Shown: one piece after another, positions 62,968 through 64,000 of the stretch
Numbering within the stretch: position 1 is the first letter of the stretch
Layout: every line of letters starts with the position of its first letter
Assembly: GCF_034043675.1 (NCBI RefSeq)
Contig: NZ_JAXCLA010000011.1
Span: 199,775 to 263,774 of the forward strand
DNA from: KK5 sp034043675
GTDB taxonomy: Bacteria > Pseudomonadota > Gammaproteobacteria > Burkholderiales > Burkholderiaceae_C
DNA: 64,000 nt
Direction: 5' to 3'
Made by a program: the position numbers and the translations under genes
The notes under the pieces: model-generated
Told to the model about the DNA's origin: nothing
The model's input: only the letters and a program-made list of their open reading frames with translations
Databases searched by the model: none

Positions 62968-63114
62968 GGGGTTTGCTCCTTCATTGGGCTCGGGTGAGCC
63001 AGGAGCGCATCGTAGAGAGGCTCTCGAAATACATTTATTCGAAATTTCTTCTGAAATGAATTAATATTTCATTCAATCCATAACGCGTACGAATATTTCA
63101 CGAAAAGTCGATCT
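62968..63114. promoter_or_regulatory. Divergent promoter region of glmS and the Lrp-type gene
   Basis: The 147 bases are A/T-rich in the half near the Lrp gene. The arms GAAAT and ATTTC flank TGAATTAAT-like sequence near 63053-63072, and GAAATTTC lies nearby (63042-63049). Such imperfect A/T palindromes are typical Lrp/AsnC sites, so the Lrp-type protein may regulate itself and perhaps glmS. Confidence 0.45.
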
Positions 63115-63609
63115 GTGACTGATTCACTCACCATCACCACCCCCGATCTGGATGCCACGGACCTGCGTCTTCTCGACCAACTGCAACAGGACGCCTCGCT
63201 GAGCAACCAGGATCTGGCCGAGCTCGTGCACGTTTCGCCGGCTACCTGCCTGCGGCGGGTCAAGCGGCTGGTGGCGCTGGGTGTGATCGAGCGGCGGGTG
63301 GCGCTGCTCTCGCCGGACCGGCTCGGCGCCGGCCTGTCGGCCATCGTCGAGATCACGCTGGACCGCCAGGGGGCGGAGCATCTGGATGCGTTCGAGGCGC
63401 GCGTGCAGGCCGAGCGTGCCGTACAGCAGTGCTGGCGCGTGTCACCGGGGCCGGACTTCGTGCTGGTGATCCAGGTGGCCGACATGGCGGCGTATCACGC
63501 GCTGACGAAGACGTTGCTGACGCAGGGTGCGAACGTGCGCAACGTGAAGGCCTTCTTCAGCATCCACCGCGCGAAGTTCGATCCGCGGATCGCGCTGCCG
63601 TCGGCCTGA
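63115..63609 (+). CDS. Lrp/AsnC-family transcriptional regulator
   Basis: A 164-residue protein, GTG start. The N-terminal HTH is LDATDLRLLDQLQQDASLSN then QDLAELVHVSPATCLRRVKR, followed by the RAM effector domain (GLSAIVEITLDRQGAEHLDA; VLVIQVADMAAYHALTKTLL). These octamer-forming regulators respond to amino acids. It is divergent from glmS. The target genes are unknown; the usual role is control of amino-acid metabolism or transport, and a branched-chain transporter gene follows on the other strand. Confidence 0.85.
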   Translation: MTDSLTITTPDLDATDLRLLDQLQQDASLSNQDLAELVHVSPATCLRRVKRLVALGVIERRVALLSPDRLGAGLSAIVEITLDRQGAEHLDAFEARVQAERAVQQCWRVSPGPDFVLVIQVADMAAYHALTKTLLTQGANVRNVKAFFSIHRAKFDPRIALPSA

Positions 63610-63618
63610 GGGGCTGGG

Positions 63619-64000
63619 TCAGCGGCGCTCCGCCACGCCGAGCCACTGATCGAGCGGCGCGGGGTCAGCGAGCAGCGCCGCACTCTCCGCCCGATACGCG
63701 ATCCCGCCCCTGTCCAGCACGATCGCGTCGTCCGTCACCCCCAGCACCATGTGCGGATGCTGCTCGACGACGATCGACGGCAGACCCTCCTCGCGCGCCA
63801 CCCGCCGGATCGCCCGCAGCAACTCCTCCACGATGATCGGCGCCAGACCCTCCAGCGGCTCGTCCAGCAGCAACAGCTTCGGGTTGAGCACCAGCGCCCG
63901 GCCGAAGGCCAGCATCTGCTGCTCGCCGCCACTGAGCTGCGTCCCGAGGTTCCTCTTGCGCTCCGCCAGCCGCGGGAAGAGCTCGTACACCCTTGCCGGC
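63619..64000 (-). CDS. livF: Branched-chain amino acid ABC transporter ATPase LivF, 5' part outside the window
   Basis: The 127 C-terminal codons of an ABC ATPase. The signature LSGGEQQMLAFGRALVLNPK, Walker B LLLLDEPLEGLAP and the H-loop region SIVVEQHPHMVLGVTDDAIV are visible. The form LGTQLSGGEQQML...LDEPxxGLAPxIVxEL is that of LivF. The Walker A half lies to the right of base 64000. It energises uptake of Leu/Ile/Val or related compounds. The gene is convergent with the Lrp-type gene, with nine bases between. Confidence 0.85.
   Translation of the reverse strand, partial: PARVYELFPRLAERKRNLGTQLSGGEQQMLAFGRALVLNPKLLLLDEPLEGLAPIIVEELLRAIRRVAREEGLPSIVVEQHPHMVLGVTDDAIVLDRGGIAYRAESAALLADPAPLDQWLGVAERR

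Noticed and set aside
61198..62997. 599-residue plus-strand ORF opposite glmS
   Set aside because: An antisense shadow of the GC-rich glmS gene. It has no ribosome site and its composition follows the glmS codon pattern.
1..64000. CRISPR array or cas genes supporting the short TniQ
   Set aside because: I looked for regularly spaced 25-40 base repeats and Cas-like proteins and saw none. The only short direct repeats are the TnsB-like sites near glmS.

Overview
This window is the 3' flank of a glmS locus in a GC-rich beta-proteobacterium. The glmS sequence, the Lrp/AsnC regulator, the livF end and the H-NS type all fit Burkholderiales, probably a Roseateles/Rubrivivax-like lineage, though the genus is a guess. 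Core chromosome occupies only about 61.1-64.0 kb: glmS, a divergent Lrp/AsnC-family regulator and the 3' part of a livF-type ABC ATPase. Everything to the left (1 to about 61.07 kb) is accessory DNA lying downstream of glmS, the classic attachment site of Tn7.

The mobility core lies at 19.4-27.8 kb. It holds a leftward tnsA-tnsB-tnsC operon with a small HTH gene beside it, and a divergent rightward block of a TnsD-like TniQ, an XRE regulator and a second, short TniQ. No tnsE, cas gene or CRISPR array is visible. Between 60.83 and 61.07 kb, just before the glmS stop codon, four copies of a short motif (inward consensus AAGTCTGTCG) look like TnsB sites of a transposon right end. The left end was not found and may lie outside the window.

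The cargo is dominated by nuclease, NTPase and conflict-type genes. From left to right these are: a four-ORF Rad50-like ATPase, middle-component and nuclease operon (1.5-6.0 kb) with a candidate -1 frameshift site; a Septu-like ATPase/HNH pair (6.0-8.4 kb); a HEPN-like protein (9.1 kb); a pappalysin-type protease with a small partner (10.4-11.7 kb); a MarR regulator; an REase-STAND NTPase (13.9-16.1 kb); further PD-(D/E)xK proteins; an eight-gene overlapping operon of a DEDDh exonuclease, three HAD proteins, two metallophosphoesterases and two small proteins (28.4-32.9 kb); another restriction-endonuclease-like protein (33.0 kb); a TPR plus alpha/beta-hydrolase pair (35.7-38.3 kb); a duplicated family of unknown function with HNH, DUF2726-like and CoiA-like nuclease genes (39.0-46.1 kb); a HEPN-CBS protein; a TrlF PHP-AAA protein with a membrane partner (48.3-52.2 kb); an IS110/IS1111 element; an H-NS protein; two exported small proteins; and an HNH protein next to the right end.

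Between these modules lie gene relics (chemoreceptor tail, GST tail, NodT efflux tail, truncated LysR, IS66 tail), which indicates repeated insertion and decay. The strongest candidates for an undescribed system are the HAD/phosphoesterase/exonuclease operon at 28.4-32.9 kb, the dual-TniQ Tn7-like module without a known second targeting partner, and the ATPase-HEAT-nuclease operon with its slippery site.
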